64,000 nucleotides of DNA, from the NCBI GenBank assembly GCA_035702985.1, contig DASSZD010000003.1:1-64000 (forward strand), written 5' to 3'. The notes below the pieces were generated by a model. The model did no database searches. It was not told the origin of the DNA and saw only the letters and a list, made by a program, of their open reading frames with translations. Made by a program: the position numbers and the translations under genes. The DNA comes from JAKAXG01 sp035702985 (GTDB lineage: Bacteria; Actinomycetota; Acidimicrobiia; Acidimicrobiales; Palsa-688). Of the stretch, positions 8,278-16,114 are shown one piece after another (position 1 is the stretch's first letter; every line of letters starts with the position of its first letter).

Positions 8278-8283
8278 TACGGT
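8278..8283 (+). promoter_or_regulatory. leaderless -10 box (TACGGT) for the 8290 start
   Basis: TACGGT is followed by six nt (gagcag) and the ATG at 8290, the same geometry as many other starts here. It suggests that the short frame and the VOC gene after it are transcribed from this point. Confidence 0.5.
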
Positions 8284-8289
8284 GAGCAG

Positions 8290-8460
8290 ATGGAACCAGG
8301 CGCGGCGGTAGGCGGACATGAGGATCTGCGGCGGCTGTACCGGGCGCCGTCCCCGCGGTCGCTGGACAAGGAGATCGACCCGACCACGGATCAGCAGTTC
8401 CAGGCTGCCCTCGAGCAGTCCTGTTCCAGGAGCACCTGGGCCATGGGCGGGGAGCTGTGA
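8290..8460 (+). pseudogene. short N-terminal fragment resembling a pyridoxamine-phosphate-oxidase-like protein
   Basis: The frame encodes 56 residues. The part HEDLRRLYRAPSPRSLDKEID resembles the N-terminal helix that precedes the barrel of pyridoxamine 5'-phosphate oxidase-like flavin proteins (LxxLYgxPSxRaxxK). The rest of that roughly 200-residue family is absent. The frame has a leaderless promoter and its TGA overlaps the GTG of the VOC gene, so it may persist as a translated leader coupled to that gene. The resemblance is from memory of the family and short; it could instead be an unrelated small protein. Confidence 0.35.
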
Positions 8461-8882
8461 GCGGCGGCCGACCCCGGTTCCATCTGGCCGTGCCGGTCGA
8501 CGACCTCGGTGCGGCCCGCCGCTTCTACGGGGAGGTGCTGGGCTGCCCCCAGGGCCGGGAATCCGACACCTGGGTGGACTGGGACCTCCAGGGCCACCAG
8601 GTGGTTACCCACCTGGTGGAGGCCGGGGAGCGGGTAGCCGGGCGGAACCCGGTCGACGGCCACGACGTCCCGGTCCCGCACTTCGGGCTGCTGCTCGGCG
8701 TCGAGGAATTCCAGCGGCTGGCCGACCGGCTGGCCCGGGCGGGGGTGGAGTTCGTCATCCCCCCGCACGTGCGCTTTCCGGGGCAGGCCGGCGAGCAGTG
8801 GACCATGTTCTGCTACGACCCGGCCGGCAACGCCCTGGAGTTCAAGGCCTTCGCCGACGACGCCGACGTCTTCCGGCGGTGA
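8457..8882 (+). CDS. VOC (glyoxalase/bleomycin-resistance) superfamily protein
   Basis: The 141-residue protein carries a paired beta-alpha-beta-beta-beta VOC fold. It begins RPRFHLAVPVDDLGAARRFYGEVLGC, where H9 sits at the usual first metal-ligand position, and ends WTMFCYDPAGNALEFKAF, where the Glu is the usual last ligand. A second His occurs in VPHFGLLLGV. Such proteins bind a metal and act as lyases, dioxygenases or resistance proteins; the substrate here is unknown. The GTG start overlaps the upstream stop codon as GTGA, which fits translational coupling. Confidence 0.88.
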   Translation: MSGGRPRFHLAVPVDDLGAARRFYGEVLGCPQGRESDTWVDWDLQGHQVVTHLVEAGERVAGRNPVDGHDVPVPHFGLLLGVEEFQRLADRLARAGVEFVIPPHVRFPGQAGEQWTMFCYDPAGNALEFKAFADDADVFRR

Positions 8883-9024
8883 GCCCCGCCTGAGGCCCGC
8901 CGGCGCCGGCGCCGGGCCCGGCGCAGGCCGCCTCGGCGCTGATCCCACCACTGCGGGGGGCCGGCGGGGCGGGCCCGGAGGTGGACGGCCGGCCAGACCT
9001 CGGCCCGGGCCGCGGGACGGGGCG

Positions 9025-9030
9025 TAGCAT
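9025..9030 (+). promoter_or_regulatory. probable -10 box (TAGCAT) before the 9071 gene
   Basis: TAGCAT lies 40 bp before the ATG at 9071. Transcription starting about 7 nt later would leave a short leader containing the GAGGAGGGAGG ribosome-binding tract at 9055-9065. Confidence 0.4.
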
Positions 9031-9070
9031 CGCGGGCAGGCAGGGGAGGAACAAGAGGAGGGAGGCGGAC

Positions 9071-9238
9071 ATGCGCCTGGGCCGGGAGCAGTCGATGGGC
9101 GTGGTGGAGGAGGCGGCGCCGGCGCCGGCGCCCGTGGAGATCCACCGGGGGGAAGAACCGGTCAGCCGGGGCTACGCGGTGGCGGACCCGCCGCCGCCCG
9201 GCTCCGCCGGGGAGGACGCCCTCACCCGGTCCCGGTAG
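9071..9238 (+). CDS. small acidic, proline-rich protein of unknown function
   Basis: The frame encodes 55 residues beginning MRLGREQSMGVVEEAAPAPA, with no recognisable domain, signal peptide or membrane helix. Support for expression comes from the exceptionally strong purine-rich ribosome-binding tract five bases before the ATG and from a TAGCAT box further up. The Cys-rich gene begins 12 bp after its stop, so the two probably form an operon. It could be a leader or a small partner of that protein. Confidence 0.5.
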   Translation: MRLGREQSMGVVEEAAPAPAPVEIHRGEEPVSRGYAVADPPPPGSAGEDALTRSR

Positions 9239-9250
9239 CGCGGGTAGCCG

Positions 9251-9958
9251 GTGATGGGCCTGGCTCTCCGCCGGTCACTGCCGGTAGAACGGCCGGCCGG
9301 CCCGCTGCACGGGTACAAGCTGGCCTACCCGATGCTGTCGGCCGACGGCGGCCGGTCGGGGTTCGGCGGGGTGTGGTCCAGCGGGCAGGCGGTGTACGGG
9401 CTCAGCGCAACCGCCGTGTGCTTCTGGAACGGCCGGCACTCCCCGCCGAAGCGCCGGTGCACGTGCGGGTTCTACTGCCTGCACACCTATGACGCCGCCC
9501 TGGCCATGGCCTGCGACGCCCAGTACCGCTCCACCGTCATAATCGAGGTGGCGGTGGCCGGACGGTTCATCCGGTACGACGACGGGTTCCGCTACAGCAG
9601 CCAGCGGGTGCTGTCGGCCCGGACCCACCGCTGCCTGTGCGGGAGCCCGGCCACCGTCCTGGTGGACAGCGGCACCGGCATAACCGGCTGGCGGCGGCTC
9701 CGGCCCTGCTGCCAGCGGTGCAGCCTCCACAAGGAGACCCTGACGCTGCCGGAGTTCGGGGACCTCCTCGGGGACCCCACGCTGGCCACCGTCGACGCCC
9801 GCATAGCGTCCCGCCCGGGGCCCGGCCTGGCCGCCGGCACCTGCCCCGGCCCCGACGGCGACACCGGCTCCGCCGTCAGTGTCCTGACCGCGGAGGTGGC
9901 CCTGCTGCAGGCCCGCGTCGACAGCCTCCAGGCCCAGCTGTCCCGCCTGACCCGCTGA
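9251..9958 (+). CDS. Cys-rich probable zinc-binding protein with C-terminal coiled coil, unknown function
   Basis: The 235-residue product has an N-terminal GPLHGYKLAY segment, then the motif RCTCGFYCLHTYD, a hydrophobic block IIEVAVAGRFIRYDDGFRYSSQRV, and two more Cys groups: RCLCGSP and RPCCQRCSLH. The CxCGFYxxH followed by a VxGxxIxxxxGxR block resembles poorly characterised proteins seen in actinobacterial accessory DNA. The cysteines suggest one or two zinc sites. The last 30 residues form a heptad-like coiled coil (LTAEVALLQARVDSLQAQL), suggesting oligomerisation. The GTG at 9251 is followed at once by an ATG at 9254; either may be used. A strong terminator follows. Function unknown. 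Confidence 0.75.
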   Translation: MMGLALRRSLPVERPAGPLHGYKLAYPMLSADGGRSGFGGVWSSGQAVYGLSATAVCFWNGRHSPPKRRCTCGFYCLHTYDAALAMACDAQYRSTVIIEVAVAGRFIRYDDGFRYSSQRVLSARTHRCLCGSPATVLVDSGTGITGWRRLRPCCQRCSLHKETLTLPEFGDLLGDPTLATVDARIASRPGPGLAAGTCPGPDGDTGSAVSVLTAEVALLQARVDSLQAQLSRLTR

Positions 9959-10021
9959 GACGACCGGGTCCCGCGCCGCCCGCAGCGGACCGGGTCCGAG
10001 CGCCGCTCCGCAGCCCGACGG

Positions 10022-10056
10022 CCGAGAGGGGCCCGGCACCGCCGGGCCCCTCTCGG
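10022..10056. terminator. strong hairpin terminator between convergent genes
   Basis: A perfect 16-bp stem (10022-10037 with 10041-10056, arms CCGAGAGGGGCCCGGC and its complement) closes a three-base loop. It lies between the Cys-rich gene and the convergent repeat-protein gene. There is no clear U-tract, which is common for actinobacterial intrinsic terminators. Confidence 0.8.
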
Positions 10057-10096
10057 ATTGGACCACCGGGCGCCGGGCCGGAGTCGGCCCGGCCGG

Positions 10097-11623
10097 TCAG
10101 GCGCCGCTACCGCTACCGCCACCGCCACCGCCGCCGCCACTCGCCGAGAGAGTGAGCTGGAGTGTGGTGGTGGATGCCGTGGTGCTGGTCCCGTTGCCGC
10201 CGTTGATCGTGACCCCGGCGCCGATGCTGAAGGTCAGCGTGTAGCTTCCGGCCGGGGAGGCCGGCCAGTTGTAACCGAAGACGACCGCACCGCTCGAGTT
10301 GATCTCCGCGGTGATGGGCCCGTCATAGACGGTTCCGGACGGGCCGGTGATCTTCAGGGTGGCGCCCGGACCCCAGACGTGGGTCACCATGTTGACCCCG
10401 TCGCTCAGAACCGTGGTGCCGTCGGTCCCGTAGGTCGCGTACCGGTCAGCGAGAGTGGGTGTCAGGTTGGTGATCGGGTAGCCCACGCTCCCGATGGCGC
10501 CCGGATCGGTCGTGTCGAGCAGGGCCACCTCCACCCGGTTCTGCTTGTTGGCACGAGCCGCCGACAGCAGGTTGTCTCCCCACGCGGCGGCCACGGTGGC
10601 CGAGCTCCGCTCGGTGCAGGTGGCGCTCCAGGTCGCCCCGGTGCCCTGGATCCAGTAGCCCGGATAGTGCGATATGCCGACGACCGGGGCGTTGAGCGGC
10701 TTCCCTCCCATCGATCCGTAGAAGACGGAATCACCGAAGTTGAACACCCCTCCGTCGGAGGCCACCAGTTCGTATCCCTGTCCGGTGGGGGAGGAAGCGA
10801 TGCCGACGATGGGCTTGTTGAGGGGTGTGCCGCCCATGGACCCGTAGAAGGGGGCGTTGAAGCTGAAGACCCCTCCGTCGGAGGCGGCCAGCCAGTACCC
10901 GCCAGTGGCCGGGTCGGTGGCCACCCCGACGACGGGCTTGGTGAGGGGCGTGCCGCCCATCGACCCGTGGAAGACGGAATCGCCGAAGTTGAACACCCCT
11001 CCGTCGGAGGCCACCAGTTCGTATCCCTGTCCGGTGGGGGAGGAGGCGATGCCGACGATGGGCTTGTTGAGGGGTGTGCCGCCCATGGACCCGTAGAAGG
11101 GGGCGTTGAAGCTGAAGACCCCTCCGTCGGAGGCGGCCAGCCAGTAGCCGCCCGTGGCCGGGTCGGTGGCCATGCCGACAATGGGCTTGTTGAGAGGCTT
11201 GCCGGCCATGGATCCGTAAGAGGGGGCGTTGAAGCTGAAGACTGCTCCGTCCGATCCGACCAACCAGTACCCCCGCCAGTTGGCTGTGGAGGCGATGGCG
11301 ACTATCGGCTTGTTCAGCGGTGTGGCTCCCATGGAGCCGATGAACGGTGCGCTTCCCAAGGCAAATACCCCGCCGTCAGAAGCGGCCTCCCAGTAGCCAC
11401 CGGCCCTGGGTCCCTGCGGGCTCTGCGGTGTCGACGCACACGAGACCCGGAGGGCCGGTGCGCCCGCCGCGGTCGAGCTCGGAACGAAGATCGCCGGCAC
11501 AGACAGGTTGTTTCCCACTGTCTCGGTTTCTCCTCCACCCGATCCGGCCGCGGTGGCTGCCGGCGCCAGAAGTGACAGACCGAGGACCGCGCCGCCGATG
11601 CTGGACAAAAGTACCCTTCTCAT
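10097..11623 (-). CDS. secreted protein with six propeller-like ~42-residue repeats
   Basis: The 508-residue product has a Sec signal peptide (MRRVLLSSIGGAVLGLSLLAPAATA). Six repeats of about 41-42 residues follow, from about residue 75 to 325, each of the form GYWLxASDGGVFSFxAPFYGSMGGxPLNKPIVGIA. Such repeats are widespread in secreted actinobacterial proteins and probably fold as blades of a beta-propeller. The C-terminal 180 residues look like an Ig-like or carbohydrate-associated beta domain (SPAGSYTLTFSIGAG) and end in a Gly/Ser run. Repeats 3-4 and 5-6 are almost identical at DNA level, with a 249-bp period. An AGGAG stands before the ATG. Enzymatic activity is not evident; adhesion or polysaccharide binding is a guess. 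Confidence 0.88.
   Translation of the reverse strand: MRRVLLSSIGGAVLGLSLLAPAATAAGSGGGETETVGNNLSVPAIFVPSSTAAGAPALRVSCASTPQSPQGPRAGGYWEAASDGGVFALGSAPFIGSMGATPLNKPIVAIASTANWRGYWLVGSDGAVFSFNAPSYGSMAGKPLNKPIVGMATDPATGGYWLAASDGGVFSFNAPFYGSMGGTPLNKPIVGIASSPTGQGYELVASDGGVFNFGDSVFHGSMGGTPLTKPVVGVATDPATGGYWLAASDGGVFSFNAPFYGSMGGTPLNKPIVGIASSPTGQGYELVASDGGVFNFGDSVFYGSMGGKPLNAPVVGISHYPGYWIQGTGATWSATCTERSSATVAAAWGDNLLSAARANKQNRVEVALLDTTDPGAIGSVGYPITNLTPTLADRYATYGTDGTTVLSDGVNMVTHVWGPGATLKITGPSGTVYDGPITAEINSSGAVVFGYNWPASPAGSYTLTFSIGAGVTINGGNGTSTTASTTTLQLTLSASGGGGGGGGSGSGA
10742..11239 (-). repeat. near-identical 249-bp tandem duplication inside the repeat protein gene
   Basis: The block starting at 10742 recurs at 10991 with few changes. 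Each unit encodes two repeat blades (41 plus 42 residues). Identity is far higher than between other blades of the gene, pointing to a recent in-frame duplication. Confidence 0.75.
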
Positions 11624-11770
11624 GCCCGCTCCTTTTCTTGCCTTGTTGCGCCTCTCCCGGATGAACCCAGGAGAATGTCCCCAGAAGGATGGGAACCGAT
11701 ACCGGCATTGTCAGCCGGTTCGGAGAAGACGGTCAGAGCCGTTCGGCACCTCTCTGTGTGGCCGCTCCGG

Positions 11771-12967
11771 TCACCAATTGGACGCCATGCCGACGACGGG
11801 ATTGTTCAGCTTCAGGCCGGCCGCCGACCCGTAGAAGGGGGCGTCGCCGAAGGTGAACACGCCGCCGTCGGCCGCCGCCAGCCGGTAGCCGCCGCCGGTC
11901 GGCGTGACCGCCATGCCGACCACCGGGGCGGCCAGCACCCGGCCGTCCAGCGAGCCCTGGAAGGGGGCGTCGCCGAAGGTGAACACCCCGCCGTCGGATG
12001 TCACCAACCGGTAGCCGCCGCCGGTCGGCGTGACCGCCATGCCGACCACCGGGGCGTCGAGCAACCTTCCGCCCATCGAGCCGTAGAAGGGGGCGTCGAA
12101 GCTGAACACCCCCCCGTCGGAGGCGACCAGCCAGTAGCCGCCGGTGGCCGGGTCGGTGGCCATGCCGACGATGGGCTTGTTGAGCGCCTTGCCGCCGAGC
12201 GAGCCGTAGAAGGGGGCTGCGCCGAAGGTGAACACTCCTCCGTCGGAGGCGACCAGCCAGTAGCCGCCGGTGGCCGGGTCGGTGGCCATGCCGACGATCG
12301 GTCTGTTGAGGGCGTGGCCGCCGAGCGAGCCGTAGAAGGGGGCTGCGCCGAAGGTGAACACTCCTCCGTCGGCCCCGGCCAGCCGGTAGCCCGCCGGCCC
12401 GGTGTTCCCCTGTACTCGCATCACCGCGAGCGGATCCCAGCCCTCGGGCGGGATCTTCGCCCAGCCGGTCTCGCAATCGTCAGCCTGCGCGGACTCCGCC
12501 GCGGCCAGCGGGCGGTAGCGCACCCGGAAGAGCATCTGACCGCCCGCCAGCTCCCGCACGTCGGTCCGGACCAGCACGTCCTGCCCGTCGAACCTGGTTT
12601 CGCCGACGGCGTGGGCGGTGATCGCACCCGCCGGGTAGGTCATGCCGCAGTTGCCGTTGGAGGGCTGGCCCGGCAGGTGCTGCCACACCCGGCACCAGTT
12701 CGCCACCACCAGTCGCTGCGAGCCGACGGAGACGATCATCGTGCCGGCGGGCGCCCCCGCCGCGTCGGTCGATACGCCCAGGAAGTAACCCGGCGCAGCC
12801 GCCCCCTGGCCGCCGGCCTGGGCGACCACCTGCAGGCTGGGGTCGCTGCGGCCATTGCACATCTCCGGAAGCGGGGCGGCCGCCCCCGACGGAGCCGCCC
12901 TCAGGGCGACCAGCCCGAACGTTACAGCCATCATGGCGGTCAGGAGCACAGCAATCCGGCGCCTCAC
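11771..12967 (-). CDS. secreted protein with five propeller-like repeats, paralogue of its neighbour
   Basis: The 398-residue product has a signal peptide (MRRRIAVLLTAMMAVTFGLVALRAAPSGA). A unique domain of about 150 residues follows with four cysteines (PEMCNG, VANWCRV, NCGMTY, ADDCETG), probably two disulfides. Then come five repeats of the form GYRLAGADGGVFTFGAAPFYGSLGGxALNRPIVGMATDPATG up to the C-terminus. The N-terminal domain is not recognised. The GTG start has GGAGG six nt upstream. It lies 147 bp upstream of the related gene on the same strand, so the two may be co-expressed surface proteins. Confidence 0.87.
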   Translation of the reverse strand: MRRRIAVLLTAMMAVTFGLVALRAAPSGAAAPLPEMCNGRSDPSLQVVAQAGGQGAAAPGYFLGVSTDAAGAPAGTMIVSVGSQRLVVANWCRVWQHLPGQPSNGNCGMTYPAGAITAHAVGETRFDGQDVLVRTDVRELAGGQMLFRVRYRPLAAAESAQADDCETGWAKIPPEGWDPLAVMRVQGNTGPAGYRLAGADGGVFTFGAAPFYGSLGGHALNRPIVGMATDPATGGYWLVASDGGVFTFGAAPFYGSLGGKALNKPIVGMATDPATGGYWLVASDGGVFSFDAPFYGSMGGRLLDAPVVGMAVTPTGGGYRLVTSDGGVFTFGDAPFQGSLDGRVLAAPVVGMAVTPTGGGYRLAAADGGVFTFGDAPFYGSAAGLKLNNPVVGMASNW

Positions 12968-13089
12968 GACCCCTCCGTTCAGAAGAGAATCCTGAAGCCA
13001 GATTCAGCCGAAAAGGCACTGACCCGTGTAGAGCCGTTGGTCCACTCGTTCCGGACGAGCGGCCCGGTCGCCGCCGACCCGGAAGGGCT

Positions 13090-13959
13090 CTAGGACAGGA
13101 TTCCGGCCCGGCGCTCGGCGGCGGCGACCGTGTTGCGCAGCAGCATGGCCACCGTGGTGACGCCGACCCCGCCCAGGCGGGGCGTGACCCAGCCGGCCAC
13201 CTCGGCGCAGGACTCGTCCACGTCGGAGAGGGCGCGGCGGCCCTGCCAGCTCATGCCCCCGCCGATCACCACCGAGCCGGGTCCGATCACCTCGGGGGTG
13301 ATCATGTTCGGGACGCCGGCGGCGCCGACCACGATGTCGGCCTGGCGGGTGATGTCCCGCCAGTCCGGCACACCGGTGTGCACGACGGTTACGGCGGCGT
13401 TGGCCCCCGGCTCCTTCAGCGACATCAGCATCGACAGGGGTCGGCCCAGGGTGGGGCCCCGGCCCACGATGACCATCCTTTTTCCGGAAACGTCGATCCC
13501 GTAGTGCAACAGCATGGCCTGGATGCCGATCGGCGTGCAGGGCCGGGGGGCGCCCCTCTGGCCCAGGGCCAGCAGTCCCAGGTTGGTGGGGTGCAACCCG
13601 TCGGCGTCCTTGGCCGGGTCCATGGCCGACACCGCCTGGTTGAAGTCGAAGCCGGACGGTACCGGGTGCTGGACGATGTAGCCGTCGATGGCCGGGTCGG
13701 CGTTGAGCTGGGCCAGCGCCTCCAGCAGGTCGTCCTGGGTGCGGTCGGCGGGGATGCGCACGTCGACCGAGACGATCCCCACCCGCTCGCACGCCTCGTG
13801 CTTCTTGGCGACGTAGCCGGCGCTGGCCGGGTCGTCCCCCACCAGCACCGTGGCCAGGCCCACCGACTCCCCGGTGTCGGCCAGGCGGGCCACCCGCTTG
13901 GTGACGTCGTCGAGGACGGCCTCGGCCACCGGGCCGCCGGACATGATGTTGGCGGTCAA
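13090..13959 (-). CDS. folD: bifunctional methylenetetrahydrofolate dehydrogenase / cyclohydrolase
   Basis: FolD interconverts 5,10-methylene-THF and 10-formyl-THF, supplying formyl groups to PurN and PurH encoded just upstream. The 289-residue product has SAGYVAKKHEACERVGI with the catalytic Tyr and Lys, the PxKDxDGLHPxNxG motif, PCTPIGIQAML, and the NADP-binding VIVGRGPTLGRPLSMLM. The usual VQLPLP is VQHPVP here, a mild oddity. The TTG start at 13959 overlaps the purH stop and gives MTANIMSGG, matching the family N-terminus. Together purN-purH-folD form one tightly overlapping operon. Confidence 0.95.
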   Translation of the reverse strand: MTANIMSGGPVAEAVLDDVTKRVARLADTGESVGLATVLVGDDPASAGYVAKKHEACERVGIVSVDVRIPADRTQDDLLEALAQLNADPAIDGYIVQHPVPSGFDFNQAVSAMDPAKDADGLHPTNLGLLALGQRGAPRPCTPIGIQAMLLHYGIDVSGKRMVIVGRGPTLGRPLSMLMSLKEPGANAAVTVVHTGVPDWRDITRQADIVVGAAGVPNMITPEVIGPGSVVIGGGMSWQGRRALSDVDESCAEVAGWVTPRLGGVGVTTVAMLLRNTVAAAERRAGILS

Positions 13960-15470
13960 TGCTGGAACTGCCTTTCCCCGGTGAACACCATCACCAGACC
14001 GTGCTCGTCGGCGGCGGCGATGACCTCCTCGTCGCGCATCGAACCGCCCGGTTGGATGACCGCGGCCACCCCGGCCGCGGCGCAGGCGTCGAGCCCGTCC
14101 CGGAACGGGAAGAAGGCGTCGCTGGCCGCCGCCCCACCCTTGGCCCGCCCGGCGGCCCGGGCCGAGGCGATCTCCCCCGGCGTCACCCGGTTCTGCTGGC
14201 CGCCGCCGATGCCGACGGCCATCCCGTTGGCGGCCAGGACGATGGCGTTGGACTTGACCCACGCGCACACCCGCCAGGCCAGCTCCATGTCCCGCCAGTT
14301 GTCCTCGCTGGGCTGGGCCCGGGTGACCACCCTCCAGTCCGGGCGGGTGGAGGCGAACACGTAGGGGTCCTGGACCAGCCAGCCGCCGCTGATCTGGCGC
14401 AGGTGCCAGCGGTCGGACCCGGGGGCGGGCGCCTCGAGGACCCGCATGTTCTTGCGCCTGGTGGCGAACAGCTCCAGGGCGGCCGGCTCGTAGGACGGGG
14501 CGATGAGCACGTCGGCCTTGGCGTTGCCCACCATCTCGGCGGCGACCGCCTCGCTGACCGGGGCGGTCAGGGCCACGATCCCGCCGAACGCCGACATCGG
14601 GTCGCACTCGAACGCCCGGTCGTAGGCGGTGAGCACGTCACCGGCCACGGCCGCCCCGCACGGGTTGGCGTGCTTGACGACCACGGCGGCCGCCGGGCCC
14701 AGGTCGGCCAGCTGGTGGGCCAGCCGCCATGCCGCGTCGGCGTCGTAGAGGTTGAGGTAGGACAGGGCCATCCCGCCGTGCTGGGTCACGTCGTCCCACC
14801 AGCTGCGCTCCCCGGCGACCCGGTAGCGGGCGCCCCGCTGGTGGGGGTTCTCGCCGTAGCGCAGGGGCTGGGCCTTCTCCAGGGAGACGTGGACGGTCTC
14901 CGGCAGCTCCGCCTCCCCGGCCGCCTGCTCGGCGAACCAGTTGGCGATGGCGGCGTCGTAGGCGGCGGTGTGGGCGAAGGCGGCGGCGGCCAGGCGCCGG
15001 CGCAGGTCGTCGCCCAGGGCGCCGTCGCGGCTCAGCTCCTCGATCACCGCCGGGTAGTCGGCCGGGTCGACCACGGAGCCGACATGGGCCCAGTTCTTGG
15101 CCGCCGCCCGCACCATGGTCGGGCCGCCCACGTCGATCAGCTCTATGGAGGGGTTGGAGCGGAACGGGTACAGGTTGCACACCACCAGCCCGATGGGCTC
15201 GATGGCCTGCGATTCCAGGTCGGCCCGGTGCTCGGCCTTGGCCAGATCGGCCAGGATCCCGCCGTGCAGGCGGGGATGGAGGGTCTTGACCCGGCCGCCG
15301 AGCATCTCGGGGGCGGCGGTGACGCTCTCGACGCTGGCGTGGGGGATGCCGGCCTTCTCCAGGGCGGCGGCGGTGCCGCCGCTGGCGATCAGCTCGTGGC
15401 CCAGCCCGACCAGGGCCCGGGCGAACTCCTCCAGGCCGGTCTTGTCGTATACGGAAAGCAGGACCCTCAT
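13956..15470 (-). CDS. purH: bifunctional AICAR formyltransferase / IMP cyclohydrolase
   Basis: PurH catalyses the last two steps of IMP synthesis. The 504-residue product has the N-terminal IMP cyclohydrolase domain (LLSVYDKTGLEEFARAL, SGGTAAALEKAGI, GGRVKTLHPRLHGGIL) and the C-terminal AICAR transformylase domain with RYGENPHQ, VVVKHANPCGAAV (catalytic Lys-His) and SAFGGIVALT. The ATG at 15470 overlaps the purN stop as ATGA, and its own stop overlaps folD. Length and motifs are complete. Confidence 0.97.
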   Translation of the reverse strand: MRVLLSVYDKTGLEEFARALVGLGHELIASGGTAAALEKAGIPHASVESVTAAPEMLGGRVKTLHPRLHGGILADLAKAEHRADLESQAIEPIGLVVCNLYPFRSNPSIELIDVGGPTMVRAAAKNWAHVGSVVDPADYPAVIEELSRDGALGDDLRRRLAAAAFAHTAAYDAAIANWFAEQAAGEAELPETVHVSLEKAQPLRYGENPHQRGARYRVAGERSWWDDVTQHGGMALSYLNLYDADAAWRLAHQLADLGPAAAVVVKHANPCGAAVAGDVLTAYDRAFECDPMSAFGGIVALTAPVSEAVAAEMVGNAKADVLIAPSYEPAALELFATRRKNMRVLEAPAPGSDRWHLRQISGGWLVQDPYVFASTRPDWRVVTRAQPSEDNWRDMELAWRVCAWVKSNAIVLAANGMAVGIGGGQQNRVTPGEIASARAAGRAKGGAAASDAFFPFRDGLDACAAAGVAAVIQPGGSMRDEEVIAAADEHGLVMVFTGERQFQH

Positions 15471-16078
15471 GGGGTGGCTCCTTCTTGGTCTTCTTCGGCT
15501 TCTGTCATGTCGACGGTCTCGAGGAAGCGGCGGATGGTCGCCGGGTACAGCCGGCGCTCCACCTCCTTGATCCGCTCGTGGAGGGTGGCCTCGTCGTCGC
15601 CGTCGTGCACCCGCACCGCCTCCTGGGCCAGGATGGGCCCGTCGTCGACCTCCTCGGTGGCGAGGTGCACGGTGGTCCCGGTCACCTTCACCCCGGCGGC
15701 CAGGGCGTCGCGCACGGCGTGCCACCCCTTGAACGACGGCAGCAGCGCGGGGTGGGTGTTGAGGATCCGGTCCCGGTACACGGCGAAGATGGGGGCGGCC
15801 AGCACCGTCCCGAAGCCGGCCATGGCGATGACGTCGATGTGGTGGCGCTTGAGGGCGTCGACGACCCGGTGGGTGTAGGCGACCCGGTCGAAGTCGGGCC
15901 CGTAGCTCTCCCGCTCGACGATCTCCACCGTCACGCCCGCCGACCCGGCCAGCTCCGCGGCGCGGCACGGCCGGTCGAGGAGGACGGCCGCCACCGGGAT
16001 CCCGGCGTCCAGGATGGCGCCGAGCACGGTGCCGGTCCCCGACGCCAGGACGCCGAGCCGGGGGGGACCTTTGGTCAC
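15467..16078 (-). CDS. purN: phosphoribosylglycinamide formyltransferase
   Basis: PurN transfers a formyl group from 10-formyl-THF to GAR in purine synthesis. The 203-residue product starts LGVLASGTGTVLGAIL, a GAR-binding loop that is normally SGxGSN. It has the catalytic Asn and His in ILNTHPALLPSFKGWHA and the Asp in VHLATEEVDDGPILAQEA. The GTG start at 16078 is six nt after a TAGCGT box, so the operon mRNA is probably leaderless; the ATG two bases upstream runs straight into a stop. Confidence 0.94.
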   Translation of the reverse strand: MTKGPPRLGVLASGTGTVLGAILDAGIPVAAVLLDRPCRAAELAGSAGVTVEIVERESYGPDFDRVAYTHRVVDALKRHHIDVIAMAGFGTVLAAPIFAVYRDRILNTHPALLPSFKGWHAVRDALAAGVKVTGTTVHLATEEVDDGPILAQEAVRVHDGDDEATLHERIKEVERRLYPATIRRFLETVDMTEAEEDQEGATP

Positions 16079-16084
16079 ATGTAG

Positions 16085-16090
16085 ACGCTA
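16085..16090 (-). promoter_or_regulatory. leaderless -10 box (TAGCGT) of the purN-purH-folD operon
   Basis: On the minus strand TAGCGT is followed by six nt and the purN GTG. It shares a 36-bp divergent interval with the metF promoter. Confidence 0.6.
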
Positions 16091-16102
16091 GTCGACGTCA
16101 CC

Positions 16103-16108
16103 TATCCT
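16103..16108 (+). promoter_or_regulatory. leaderless -10 box (TATCCT) of metF
   Basis: TATCCT is followed by six nt (ccagta) and the metF ATG at 16115. The purN and metF -10 boxes lie within 24 bp of each other, so the two promoters must compete or be co-regulated. Confidence 0.6.
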
Positions 16109-16114
16109 CCAGTA

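Larger units (their letters stand above)
7912..8289. other. non-coding region with REP-like hairpins
   Basis: About 380 bp separate the HNH gene from the next plausible start. No gene is supported: the open frames here have Arg/Pro-rich translations that change character between frames. The region carries two further identical copies of the 14-bp palindrome, each inside a larger imperfect GC-rich hairpin. A TACGGT box stands at its end. Confidence 0.6.

Noticed and set aside
10742..11239. 249-bp repeats as a mobile element or assembly join
   Set aside because: The period equals exactly two protein blades and keeps the frame; there are no terminal inverted repeats or transposase.
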